Of a stretch of 59,363 nt of DNA, positions 28,428 to 37,872 are shown in pieces. Made by a program: the position numbers and the translations under genes. Location of the stretch: contig RHKY01000028.1 in the NCBI GenBank assembly GCA_008363385.1, positions 1 through 59,363 of the forward strand, given 5' to 3'. Below the pieces are notes generated by a model. The model ran no database searches, was not told the DNA's origin, and worked only from the letters and a program-made list of their open reading frames with translations. Source of the DNA: Acidobacteriota bacterium (lineage in GTDB: Bacteria > Acidobacteriota > Thermoanaerobaculia > UBA5066). The stretch's first letter is position 1. Each line of letters begins with the position of its first letter.

Positions 28428-29963
28428 ATGTCGCACCCGTGCCCGGCCAGCGAGCTCCTGGGGATCTCGTCCGAGGAGCTGGGGCGTCGCTTCGGCAGCC
28501 TCCAGGCTCGCCTGGCGAGCCAGTGGAAGCTGATCCAGTCGATGAACCAGCGCGAGCAGGCGATGGTCGTCGTCCCGTCCGCGGAGCCATCGGGGGACGA
28601 GGGCTCGGGGACGGCCCTCCTCGCCCTGGAGGAGCGGCTCCTCTGCCTCCTCCTCCTGCTCCGCAAGCCGCGGGCCCGGATGATCTACTGCACCTCGCAG
28701 GCGATCGCGCCCGGCATCGTCGACTACTTCCTGGGCCTCCTGCCCGGGGTCATCCCGGCGCACGCGCGGGCGCGCCTCCACCTCTTCGAGGTCCACGACG
28801 GCTCGCCCCGCCCGCTCTCGCGGAAGATCCTCGAGAGGCCGCGCCTCGTCGAGCGGCTCCGCGACCTGATCCCCGACCCCGAGACGACGCACCTCGTGCC
28901 GTTCGCGACGACCGACCTGGAGCGCGGCCTCTCGGTGGCCCTCGGGATCCCGGCCTTCGGCGCGGATCCCGTCTTCGACGAGGTGGCCACCCGGAGCGGC
29001 TCGCGGCGCCTCTTCGAGGAGACCGGCATCGCCCACCCGCCGGGCGTGGGCGGGGTGAGGAGCCCGGCCGACGCGGCGCGGGCGGTCCTCGAGCTCCACG
29101 AGCGGGTCCCCGACCTCCTGGTCGCCCGCGTCGAGGCCGAGCGGGCCGACCCGAGGCGCGGCGGGCTCCGGATCGGGCTGGCGAGCCTGGCGGGCGGCGG
29201 GGACGAGGCCGCGCGCTCGCTCGAGGAGCGGCTCGTCGCGATCGGGGGGGAGCGCTTCTGGAAGCGGGTGGAGGCCGAGGGGGCCGTCGTCGAGGCGGTC
29301 CCTTCCGGCGAGGAGCAGCGGCTCGTCAGCGTGGAGCTGCGGATCACGCCGACGGGGACGGTGGAGCTGCAGGCCACGCACGACCGGCCCTCGCGCGGCG
29401 GCACCGGCTGGAGCTTCCCGGCCGACCCCGCCTACGCCAGCGCCGTCTCCCAGGACGCCCTCGGCGTCGGGGAGAGGCTCCGGGGGGCGGGGGTCCTCGG
29501 CTCCTTCTCGGCGGTCTTCGAGGTCAGCCGCGACCCGGGGGGCGCCTGGCGCCACGAGGCCCTCCAGGTCGAGCTGGGGAAGAGCGAGCCGAGCATGCCG
29601 TTCCTGACCCTCCTCTTCCTCACCGACGGCCGGTACGACGTCGACGAAGGGAGCTTCCGGGCCCGGGGCGGCCAGCGGAAGTGCTACCTCTCGACGCAGG
29701 CGGTCTCCTCGCCGGCCTACCGGGCGATCACGCCGGACGAGATCTTCGACTTCGTCGTCCGGCACGGCCTCCACTACGACCACGCCACCCAGACCGGGGT
29801 GGTCCTCCAGATGCTGAGCGGCCTGACGGAGCTCGGCCGGTTCGGGTTGACCGCCGTCGCGAACTCCCACGAGGAGGCTCGGGCGCTGCACGACCAGGCG
29901 GTGGCGACGCTCGGCTTCGAGGCCGACCGCGCCGTCGGCAGGCTCCGCCTCCCGGACGTCTGA
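28428..29963 (+). CDS. PGM1-like ATP-grasp ligase (pre-ATP-grasp plus ligase C-terminal domain)
   Basis: A 511-residue protein resembling the peptide ligase PGM1 of pheganomycin biosynthesis and its many uncharacterised relatives. Residues 15-50 (FGSLQARLASQWKLIQSMNQ) and LVPFATTDLERGLSVALGIP form the pre-grasp part. RSGSRRLFEETGIAHPPGV begins the ATP-grasp. PFLTLLFLTDGRYDVDEGSF and VVRHGLHYDHATQTGVVLQM are the family's C-terminal block. The expected metal-binding EINLRKGG-type segment reads QVELGKSEP here, so key ATP-grasp residues differ and activity is uncertain. Its 3' end faces the radical SAM gene. Family call moderate; substrate unknown. Confidence 0.65.
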   Translation: MSHPCPASELLGISSEELGRRFGSLQARLASQWKLIQSMNQREQAMVVVPSAEPSGDEGSGTALLALEERLLCLLLLLRKPRARMIYCTSQAIAPGIVDYFLGLLPGVIPAHARARLHLFEVHDGSPRPLSRKILERPRLVERLRDLIPDPETTHLVPFATTDLERGLSVALGIPAFGADPVFDEVATRSGSRRLFEETGIAHPPGVGGVRSPADAARAVLELHERVPDLLVARVEAERADPRRGGLRIGLASLAGGGDEAARSLEERLVAIGGERFWKRVEAEGAVVEAVPSGEEQRLVSVELRITPTGTVELQATHDRPSRGGTGWSFPADPAYASAVSQDALGVGERLRGAGVLGSFSAVFEVSRDPGGAWRHEALQVELGKSEPSMPFLTLLFLTDGRYDVDEGSFRARGGQRKCYLSTQAVSSPAYRAITPDEIFDFVVRHGLHYDHATQTGVVLQMLSGLTELGRFGLTAVANSHEEARALHDQAVATLGFEADRAVGRLRLPDV

Positions 29964-29994
29964 CGGGTGCGGGGCGGGTCCTTCGGCCCGTTCC

Positions 29995-30939
29995 TCAGGC
30001 CCCGGCGGGCCGCTGGGTGTCGTTCATCTCGCGGAGGCGGTCGGCGGCTTCCTCCCAGTCCTCGACGCCCGCAGCCAGCAGGGGGAGGTCCCAGAGGTCG
30101 ACGAAGACGCGCCCGCGACCGGCCGAGAGGGCGAGGGCCCGGGCGAGGACGCGCTCGAGGGAGGCGAGCGTGGGGCGCGGGGCGAGGCCCGCGTCGGCCA
30201 GCGCCTCCATCGCGCCGTTCCCGGAGCGGGTCGGGACCAGGACGACGCACCCGGAGCCGGCGTCGAGGGCGACCCCGACCGACCGGAGCGTCGCCTCCTC
30301 GGCCTCCTCCTCCGGGACGAACGGCGCCGGGTGGAGGAGGAAGGTCCGGACGTGGATCCCCTCGCTCCGGAGCCACCGGGCGGCGGCGGCGTAGCCGGCC
30401 ACGGTCATCCGCTTGTTCATCCGCGCCAGAGCCGCTTCCTCCGCCGTCTCGAGGCCCATCGCGACCTCCAGCTCGGTGCCGCCCAGCGCGTCGCGGAAGG
30501 CGGGCGCGCGCCTGGCGAACGCCGGGTGCGACTCGACGACGACGTCCTTGAAGCCCGAGAGGAGCCGGGCGATCCCGGGGAGGTCCTCGCGCGGGACCTG
30601 CCCCGGGTCGAAGAGGCTCCCGGCGTTGTAGAGCTTGACGTGTGGGACGGGCACGAGGGCCTCCAGACCGCGCCGCACCTGCGCAACCGCCTCGCCCGGG
30701 GCGAGCCGACTGGCGCGCGCGTGCCTCCAGAGGTCGCAGAAGACGCACCGGAAGGCGCACTCGCGGTTGGCGAGGAAGAGCGTGGCCACCGGCTCGACGC
30801 GCCCCTCGCGCGTCCTCTCCTCCTCCAGGAGCGGCTCGGGGAGGTCCTCCGGGTCCGGGCGGGCGAGCGGCGGCCGCTGCCGCTCGACCCAGCGGGAGAC
30901 CTCGGAGCCGTTCCGAGCGTTTGGGAGCGAGACGCCCAC
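29995..30939 (-). CDS. radical SAM protein
   Basis: A 314-residue radical SAM enzyme. The [4Fe-4S] cluster motif is C61-X3-C65-X2-C68 (NRECAFRCVFCDLW) and the fold continues with HVKLYNAGSLFDPGQ, VVVESHPAFA and LEVAMGLETAEEAALARMNK. The pattern recalls the Elp3-like and archaeosine-synthase-associated (RaSEA-like) group, but the substrate cannot be assigned. A GTG start 8 bp after the stop of the asparagine-synthetase-like gene, with GGGGA before it, suggests one transcript with that gene. Confidence 0.75.
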   Translation of the reverse strand: MGVSLPNARNGSEVSRWVERQRPPLARPDPEDLPEPLLEEERTREGRVEPVATLFLANRECAFRCVFCDLWRHARASRLAPGEAVAQVRRGLEALVPVPHVKLYNAGSLFDPGQVPREDLPGIARLLSGFKDVVVESHPAFARRAPAFRDALGGTELEVAMGLETAEEAALARMNKRMTVAGYAAAARWLRSEGIHVRTFLLHPAPFVPEEEAEEATLRSVGVALDAGSGCVVLVPTRSGNGAMEALADAGLAPRPTLASLERVLARALALSAGRGRVFVDLWDLPLLAAGVEDWEEAADRLREMNDTQRPAGA

Positions 30940-30947
30940 GGCGTCCC

Positions 30948-32288
30948 CTACGCGAACGCCCCCGTGAAGACCTTCGCGAACGCCTCGCGGTAGGCGTGCT
31001 CCTCCGCGGGGAAGAGGCTCCGGAAGTCCTCCTCCGAGGCCGCCCCCTCCTGGAAGCGCCGCTTGGGGAAGACGGGCATCTCCCGCCCGGTGACGGCACG
31101 GACCCCTCGGGAGACGAGGTCCCCCTTCAGCCGGTAGAGCCGCTCCTCGTCCCAGGCGGTCAGCTCGACGAACGGGATCGCCTCGGCGGCGGCCACGACC
31201 GCGGGCCGCGTGAAGGGCGAGAAGGCACGAAGGCCCACGGACGCCGCCGGGGCGTGCGTCCGGGTGATGGCGCGCGAGAGGCCGCCGCTGTAAGTCTGCG
31301 AGTGCTTGAGCGCCGAGACGCCCCACCCCTCGTGGTAGAGGAGCGAGTTGGAAAGGACGCTCCGGATCGTCACCTCGCCCCCCGTCTCCAGCGGGTAGTC
31401 CTTGAAGTTCTCGTCGCCCCCCTCGCCGTCGGCGAGGTGGCGCCACAGCGGGTACCGGGCGCGGATCGCGCGGCAGAGCGCCAGGTTCATGGCGGCGGCC
31501 TGGACGTCGAGCGGCTTGTAGTCCTCGACGACCCGGACCGCCTCGTCGACCGAGACCGCCGAGCGGGGCACCTCGAGCGCCTCGTGGTAGTAGCCGAGGC
31601 CGGTCGCCTCGAGGAAGGCGCGGGCCTGCGCGAGGTCCTCGCCGCCCCCCTCGACCGAGAGGGTGAAGGCCTTCAGGCGGGTCCCCGGCTCCCCGCGGCG
31701 GCGGAGGAGGAAGTCGAGCAGCAGGAGGACGGCGCCGCTGTCGACGCCGCCCGAGAAGGAGACGCCGATCGGCTCGCGCGGGTCCACGGCGTCGAGCCAG
31801 GCGTCGATCTCGGCCGCCGTCCTCTCGACGTAGAGGGTCCCGAGCTTCTCCGGGTCGGCCGGGAGGCTCGCCCGCTCGGGGGCGAGGAAGCGCGCCAGCG
31901 TCGGGCTCGGGTCGGGGCAGCCGACGAGGTCGACCGTCAGGACGTGGTGCGCGGGCACCATCCGCGTGTACGAGGGGTGGAACTGGACGCCCCAGCCGCG
32001 TCGCGAGAGCTCCCGGCGGATCTCGTCGATCCGCTCCGCCACGATCAGGACGGGCCCGCCCGGCCCCTTGGCGAGGAAGTACCGGAGCGGCCGCGAGAGC
32101 GACCGGGCCATCCGGACGCGGTTGCCGTCGCGGGCGACGAGAGCGAAGTCGCCGCGGATCGCGGCGACGGAGGCCGGGTCGCCGGAGGCGACGGCGGCGC
32201 GCGCCCCTCCGAGCGTCGTGCCGTGGAGGAGGTTCGACTCCGGGTCGAGGAGGTCGACGACCTCGTGGAGCGGCCTGTCGGGATGCAT
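30948..32288 (-). CDS. asparagine-synthetase-like protein lacking an N-terminal glutaminase cysteine
   Basis: A 446-residue member of the AsnB superfamily. The PP-loop ATP-binding motif SGGVDS is at residues 179-184, followed by LADGEGGDENFKDYPLETGG, the AsnB-like core. The N-terminal part (1-150) keeps a glutamine-amidotransferase-like shape, but the protein begins MHPDRPL, without the Cys2 nucleophile. It therefore cannot use glutamine in the usual way and more likely adenylates a carboxylate and joins it to another amine, as in beta-lactam synthetase or lasso-peptide cyclase. Paired with the radical SAM gene. It ends 25 bp after ybbP on the same strand. Confidence 0.75.
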   Translation of the reverse strand: MHPDRPLHEVVDLLDPESNLLHGTTLGGARAAVASGDPASVAAIRGDFALVARDGNRVRMARSLSRPLRYFLAKGPGGPVLIVAERIDEIRRELSRRGWGVQFHPSYTRMVPAHHVLTVDLVGCPDPSPTLARFLAPERASLPADPEKLGTLYVERTAAEIDAWLDAVDPREPIGVSFSGGVDSGAVLLLLDFLLRRRGEPGTRLKAFTLSVEGGGEDLAQARAFLEATGLGYYHEALEVPRSAVSVDEAVRVVEDYKPLDVQAAAMNLALCRAIRARYPLWRHLADGEGGDENFKDYPLETGGEVTIRSVLSNSLLYHEGWGVSALKHSQTYSGGLSRAITRTHAPAASVGLRAFSPFTRPAVVAAAEAIPFVELTAWDEERLYRLKGDLVSRGVRAVTGREMPVFPKRRFQEGAASEEDFRSLFPAEEHAYREAFAKVFTGAFA

Positions 32289-32313
32289 GGGGGCGACTTT
32301 ACCCGAGGGCGCG

Positions 32314-34868
32314 CTACTCCCCGCGGAGGACGTCGAGCGGGCGCTGCTGGAGCGCGGGGACGGAGACGGAGAGCCCCGCGAGGGCCGCCAGGAGCGCCGC
32401 GGCGACCGGCGCCAGGAGGAGGACGAGCGGGTCGGGCCGGAACGGGATCTCGAAGGCGGCCCTCAGGATCGCCCCGGTCAGGGCCGCGGCCCCGGCGGTC
32501 CCGACGACGCCGGCGACGAGGCCGACGAGGGCGTACTCGACGCCCAGGACGAGGGCCGCCCCCGCGCGCCTCACGCCGAGGACCTTCAGGAGGGCCACCT
32601 CGCGCGCGCGGCGGGCCGAGCCGGCGCTGACCGCGCCCCCGAGGATGACGAGCCCGGCCAGGACCGAGAAGCCGCCGAGGGCGCGCACCGCCTGCCCCAT
32701 CCGCGAGGCCACCTCGGCGACCCGCTCCAGCACCTCGCGCGTCCGGATCAGGACCACGTTCGGGGCGTCGCGGGCCAGGAGGTCCTGGATCCGCCCCTCG
32801 CGCTCCTTCGGCAGCCGGGCGGCCGCCAGGCGCTGCTGCGGCGCCCCCTCCAGGACGCCCGGCTCGACCACGAAGAAGAAGTTGATCCCGAACGTCCGCC
32901 AGTCGACGGAGCGCAGGCTCGTCACCTTCAGCCGGAGCGGGACCCCCTGGACGTCGAAGTCGAGCGTCGAGCCGACGTCGACGCCCAGGTTCTCGCGCGC
33001 GAAGTCGACCTCCAGGCTCACCTCCGGGGCCGAGGGGTCGGACCAGAGGCTCCCGGCCACCACCCGGTTGTCCGCCGGGAGGGTGGGGACGTACGTCAGC
33101 CGCTGCTCGCGCGTCAGCGCCCAGCGCCGCCGCCGCGCGTCGCCCCCCTCGCGCCGGGCGGCCAGGTCCTCGACACGCGTCCCGTCGACCGCGGTCAGCC
33201 GCGCCATGACGACCGGCACCGAGTCGACGCGCGTCGCCCCCTCCTCCTTCAGCGTCCGCTCGATGCCGGGCCACTGGTCCGGCTGGACGTCGAGGAAGAA
33301 GGCGGTCGGGGCGTCCTTGGGCAGGTCGGCGGCGAGCTGCCGCGAGAAGTCGCGCTGCATCAGGCCGATGTGGACCACGACGAGGACGCCGAGGCCGAGG
33401 GCGAGGATCGAGCTGACGGTCCCCGCGCCGGGCCGGGCCAGCGCCGCCATCCCGTGCCTCAGCGCGAAGGGGACCCGTCTGCGGGGGAGGTGCCTGACGG
33501 CCAGGAGGAGGCCGCGCGCCGCCAGCGCCAGGAAGAGGGCAGACAGCGTCAGGCCGCCCGTGAACATCAGCGCCACGCGCGGCATCCCGGCCTGGACCCA
33601 GGCCGTGGCCAGGACCCCGGCGACGAGGACCAGGACGCCGAGGACGCGCGCGGCGAGGGAGGGAGGGATCGGCTCGGCGTCGCGCCGGAGAACGCGGGCG
33701 GGCGGGACCCGCCGGACGGCGAAGAGGGCGGGGACGCCGAAGAGGAGCGAGATCCCGACGCCGAGGAGGAGGCCGCGGCCGACGGCCGCGGGCTGCCACG
33801 GGTCGAGGGCGCCGCCGGGGAGGAGGTCCGCGTAGAGGCCGCCGACGAGGGCGACGAGCCCGATCCCCGCCGCCGCGCCGAGGAGGCTCCCCAGGAGGCC
33901 CAGCCCCGCCGTCTGGGCGGCGTAGAGGAGGATCGCCTCGCGCGAGGTCATCCCGAGGCAGCGGAGGACGGCGATGGCGTCGAGGCGGCTCGCGAGGAAG
34001 GCGCGGACCGTCTGCGCCACGCCGACGCCCCCGACGAGGAGCGACATCAGCGCCACGAGGCCGAGGAAGCGGGAGGTCCGCCGGATCGCCTCGCGCAGCT
34101 CGGGCTGGCCGTCGAGCCAGCTCTCGAGCTTCACGGCGGGAAGGGACGAGAAGCGGCGGGAGAGGTCGCCGGCGAGCCTTCGCGCCTCGGCCACCTTCAT
34201 CCCCTCCGGGAGCTTCACCAGCTCGCGCCTCAGGACCCGGCTCCCGAACCCGGTCAGCGTCGTCCGCGCGAGCCCTTCGCGCGAGACGAAGACCCGCGGC
34301 CCGATCCGGAAGGAGCCCGCGATCCGGTCGGCCTCCGCCACGACCGTCCCGGCCACGCGGAAGGCGGCCCCGCCGAGCGAGATCGTCCCACCGACGCCGA
34401 CGCCGAGGCGGCGCAGGAGCTCGGGCTGGCAGACGAGCGTGTCGGGCGCGAGGAGGTCGACGAGGGGGCGGTCGGGGTCGAGCGTGACCGAGCCGTGGAG
34501 GGGGTAGGGGCGCTCGACGGCCCGAAGCTCGACGAGGAGGCTCCTGGGCGGGGCCCCGGGCTCGGCGGCCTCGCCCCCGGGGGCGAAGACGACCGTGACG
34601 AGCTCCTCGGTCCGGGTCGTGACGGCCCCGGGGATCGCGGCGAGCGCCCGGGTCACCTCGCCAGGGAGCGGCTGGTACGACTCGACCGAGACGTCGGCCC
34701 CGAGGAGCTCGCGCGCCTGGCTCCGGATCGACTCCGAAAGAGCGCTCGAGAGGCCGGCCACGGCGACGACGGCGGCCACGCCCGTGCCGAGGCAGGCGGC
34801 GAAGAAGGCGAGCCGCGCGCGGGAGCCGCGGCTGTCGCGGACGACCTGCCGGAGGAAGAGGGCCGGCT

Positions 34869-34872
<4 letters not shown>
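32314..34872 (-). CDS. ybbP: YbbP-like ABC transporter permease (FtsX/MacB family)
   Basis: An 852-residue permease with two FtsX blocks. A first membrane helix (about 20-42) is followed by an extracytoplasmic domain, a block of membrane helices (about 265-530), a second extracytoplasmic domain and a final block (about 725-840) with VRALGGFSVLAGLVILGGAV and VALLKVLGVRRAGAALVLG. It pairs with the ATPase gene by a 4-bp overlap. The YbbA-YbbP pair next to tesA is a conserved bacterial arrangement thought to extrude lipophilic or lysophospholipid-type substrates. Here tesA is split off by the mobile element. Confidence 0.87.
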
Positions 34873-35552
<680 letters not shown>

Positions 35553-35567
35553 GTCGGGGAGGAGTCT

Positions 35568-35581
35568 CGCACTCCCGTAAC
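35568..35581 (+). repeat. attL core, 14-bp direct repeat
   Basis: CGCACTCCCGTAAC is identical to 48610-48623 and in the same orientation. It lies 15 bp upstream of the ybbA start codon. Flanking bases differ at once on both sides, so the exact repeat is 14 bp. Confidence 0.88.
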
Positions 35582-35682
35582 TAGAGGCCGCATTCGCCCA
35601 CCCTACGCAACCCGCGCAGGGAGCGGATTCCAGCCGACGACTCTCCCTCTGCCCACGCGCAGAAGACGCACCGCCAGCCCGA

Positions 35683-35704
35683 ACGGCGCCACCTGGCGCC
35701 ACCG
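35683..35704 (+). repeat. left copy of element-end repeat (double GGCGCC)
   Basis: The sequence ACGGCGCC-ACC-TGGCGCCACCG matches 48553-48575 (ACGGCGCC-AACG-TGGCGCCACCG) apart from a one-base gap and one or two changes in the spacer. Each contains two GGCGCC units. Location 100 bp inside attL suggests an arm-type binding site for integrase or its excision factor. Confidence 0.45.
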
Positions 35705-35719
35705 CGAGGAGGCCCGCCC

Positions 35720-35956
35720 GTGAAGTCTCAGAATCCCCCTCCCTCCGCACCGACAAGACCGACAGAACCTCGCCCGGCCCCGCTCCGGCTCCGCTTCGAG
35801 GCCCCGGGACACGCGCCGTTCTCCGTCGTGCTCCGCGGCCGCGTCGCCGAGGCCGTCCGGGAGGCCGCACGCCGGCAGGGTGTCACCCCGGGCGAGGCCG
35901 CCGCCGACATCCTCCGTGTCGGCATGGCCGCCCACCGCGGTAGCGTTCCCGTGTAG
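35720..35956 (+). CDS. small ribbon-helix-helix-like protein
   Basis: A 78-residue protein from a GTG with SD GAGGAGG eight bases upstream. After a Pro-rich tail of about 20 residues, the segment FSVVLRGRVAEAVREAARRQGVTPGEAAADIL has the strand-helix-helix pattern of small RHH DNA-binding proteins. First gene inside the element, where a regulator or copy-control protein would fit. No specific family recognised. Confidence 0.5.
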   Translation: MKSQNPPPSAPTRPTEPRPAPLRLRFEAPGHAPFSVVLRGRVAEAVREAARRQGVTPGEAAADILRVGMAAHRGSVPV

Positions 35957-36070
35957 ATCCCGTCCGGGGTGGGGCGGGCCGGAGTAGCTACCGGCCCGAG
36001 CGTTTGCTCGTCCCCTCGCGTCCCCACCCCGGACCTTTCCCCGGCAAGGACGAGCAGGAAGGGGACGACC

Positions 36071-37111
36071 ATGGCGAGGACACCAACCCGGCGACGACAA
36101 GACGACGACGGCCCCCACCGTCCGAAGGTCTGGCAGGCCGTCACCTCGTGGCAGCGTACCGACCTCCCGCGGTTCAAGCGCCGCGCATGGCAGATGGAGG
36201 CGCTCTACCAAGCCCTCATGCAGGAGGGACGGGTTTTCGGCCCCGTGACGCGCGACCTTTCCGCCTGGCGCGAGGTTCAGGCCGAGCGGTTCGCCGGACA
36301 GGCCCTCGCGCTCCTCCGGGCGTTCCACGACCTCGCCGAGGCCCACGGCAGCCCTGACGTTGCGCGGCTCTTCCTCACGTTCTCCGCCGCTCAGGATCGG
36401 CACGTGGCCCGCGCCCTCAAGGAGGGAGATTCCCCCGATTCCGCCGGTGTCTTCGAGCGGCTCGTCGGGCTCCTCAGGGAGGAGGGAATCGTCGAACTGC
36501 TCGGTTCCCCACTCTTCGCGGCAACCTGGCTCGCGGGAGCGTGGACGGTCGCCGCCCAAGACGTCCCGGGGAGGGAGCACGAGACGCGCGCCGCCCGCGA
36601 GCTGCTCGACAAGGTCGCCGCGGCTCTCGTCGAGGCCGGAAAGCCGAAGTCGCGGGACCCCCGCGTCAGGGCCGCTCGCGAGCGGGCCGCCGCCCGCTTC
36701 CTCTTCGACCGGCTTCCCCCAGCCGTGCGGCTGCTCAGGGAGCAGGGCAAGGCGAGCGCGGGACTCGACGACCCGAGCGACATCCTGGCCGAGCTTCGCC
36801 GGCTCCGGGCGGAGAACCAGAGGAGCTACTCGCTCCGCGCCGCACTCGTCGGCGCCGCTTCGGGCACCATCACCGTCAACGCTGGCCCCCGCGTCCCCTG
36901 CCGCACGTGCCAGAACGACCGCGACGTTCTGGCAGCCAAGGTCCTGGCGCACTACCGCCACGAGCACGCCGACACGCCCGGCCCCCTGCCGCTCCGCGAG
37001 GCCGCGGCCGTGATCCTCCTCCACCGCTGCCCCGACCGGCTCGACTACGCCGCGGCTCGCCGCGCCCTCGCCCGCCTCGGAGACAGGGGAACTCGGGGGG
37101 CCAAACGATGA
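36071..37111 (+). CDS. uncharacterised element protein, 346 residues
   Basis: I do not recognise this family. The ATG has AAGGGG seven bases before it. The protein is mostly helical and charged (SWQRTDLPRFKRRAWQMEAL, AERFAGQALALLRAFHDLAE). Near the C-terminus a Cys pair (CRTCQND) is followed by HYRHEH, possibly a zinc site. A basic N-terminus (RTPTRRRQDDD) suits nucleic-acid binding. Position before the excisionase and primase suggests a role in element replication or regulation, which is inference. Confidence 0.55.
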   Translation: MARTPTRRRQDDDGPHRPKVWQAVTSWQRTDLPRFKRRAWQMEALYQALMQEGRVFGPVTRDLSAWREVQAERFAGQALALLRAFHDLAEAHGSPDVARLFLTFSAAQDRHVARALKEGDSPDSAGVFERLVGLLREEGIVELLGSPLFAATWLAGAWTVAAQDVPGREHETRAARELLDKVAAALVEAGKPKSRDPRVRAARERAAARFLFDRLPPAVRLLREQGKASAGLDDPSDILAELRRLRAENQRSYSLRAALVGAASGTITVNAGPRVPCRTCQNDRDVLAAKVLAHYRHEHADTPGPLPLREAAAVILLHRCPDRLDYAAARRALARLGDRGTRGAKR

Positions 37112-37204
37112 CGTTTGACACCCCGGGTTTTCGTGACTCGCGGCGCACGGGGGGCCAGATTCCGCACGTCGGACGCAGACGCGCCACGACGGAAAGGAAC
37201 CCCG

Positions 37205-37414
37205 ATGCCGACCTACTCCACCCGCAAGCGCCCCCGCCCCTCCACCGGCCCGCTCGCGTACCGACTGAGCGACTGCGCGCCGCTCGTCGGCATCAGCGTG
37301 TCAGGCCTCCGCCGGATGATCCACGACGGCCGGCTCCGCGCCGTCCGCCACGGCCGCATCGTCCTCGTCCCCGCCGACGAGCTGCGCCGCCTCGCGGGGT
37401 CGGAGGCCGCGTGA
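37205..37414 (+). CDS. excisionase-like helix-turn-helix protein
   Basis: A 69-residue MerR-like winged HTH of the excisionase/HTH_17 type: PLAYRLSDCAPLVGISVSGLRRMIHDGRLRAVRHGRIVLVPADEL, with the classic turn before the recognition helix and the final beta wing. Such proteins direct excision by integrases or act as small regulators. SD GGAAAGGAA lies a few bases before the ATG. Its stop overlaps an ATG at 37414. Confidence 0.72.
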   Translation: MPTYSTRKRPRPSTGPLAYRLSDCAPLVGISVSGLRRMIHDGRLRAVRHGRIVLVPADELRRLAGSEAA

Positions 37415-37611
37415 TGCGACGACCTCCTCGAAACAAAGCGGGCCGTCCGCGTGTGCAGCGCGAGACGGCCCAGGCGATCGACCAGAACAGCTCGTCCCAA
37501 GTCTACGCCGCCCCCATCGTATCGCGCTCCCCCCGCCGTCCGGACCGCGCCGCCCGCCGCCGGGGCTCTACTCGTCGCGATGGGGCTCCTCCTGGCCGAG
37601 GAGCGTGCGGC

Positions 37612-37872
37612 ATGACCCCCCCCGCCCTCCTCCCCTCTCCCTTCGGCCCCGACCACCCGTTCGCCGTCGCAACCAGCCAGTGCCTACTGTGCCGGGCACC
37701 GTCGGCCGTCCTCGCAGCGTTCCTCCCCGCCGACTCGCAGGCGTACGGCGCCCCGGTCGGGAAGGACCGGACCGTCCTCTACGGCCTGTGCTCGTCGTGC
37801 TTCGACCTGCCGGACGCGCTCGACCTCGTCGAGGCCGTGATCCTCGACGCCACGAGAGGAGCGGCAGCGTGA
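37612..37872 (+). CDS. small protein with paired CxxC motifs
   Basis: An 86-residue protein with CLLC and CSSC motifs about 40 residues apart, a pattern seen in small zinc-binding phage proteins. Its stop overlaps the GTG of the primase gene. The frame is open back to ATG 37414 (which overlaps the excisionase stop), giving an alternative 152-residue form with a basic N-terminus. A second open frame across 37451-37615 ends with ATGA at 37612, so the 200 bp before this gene cannot be resolved by eye. Confidence 0.5.
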   Translation: MTPPALLPSPFGPDHPFAVATSQCLLCRAPSAVLAAFLPADSQAYGAPVGKDRTVLYGLCSSCFDLPDALDLVEAVILDATRGAAA

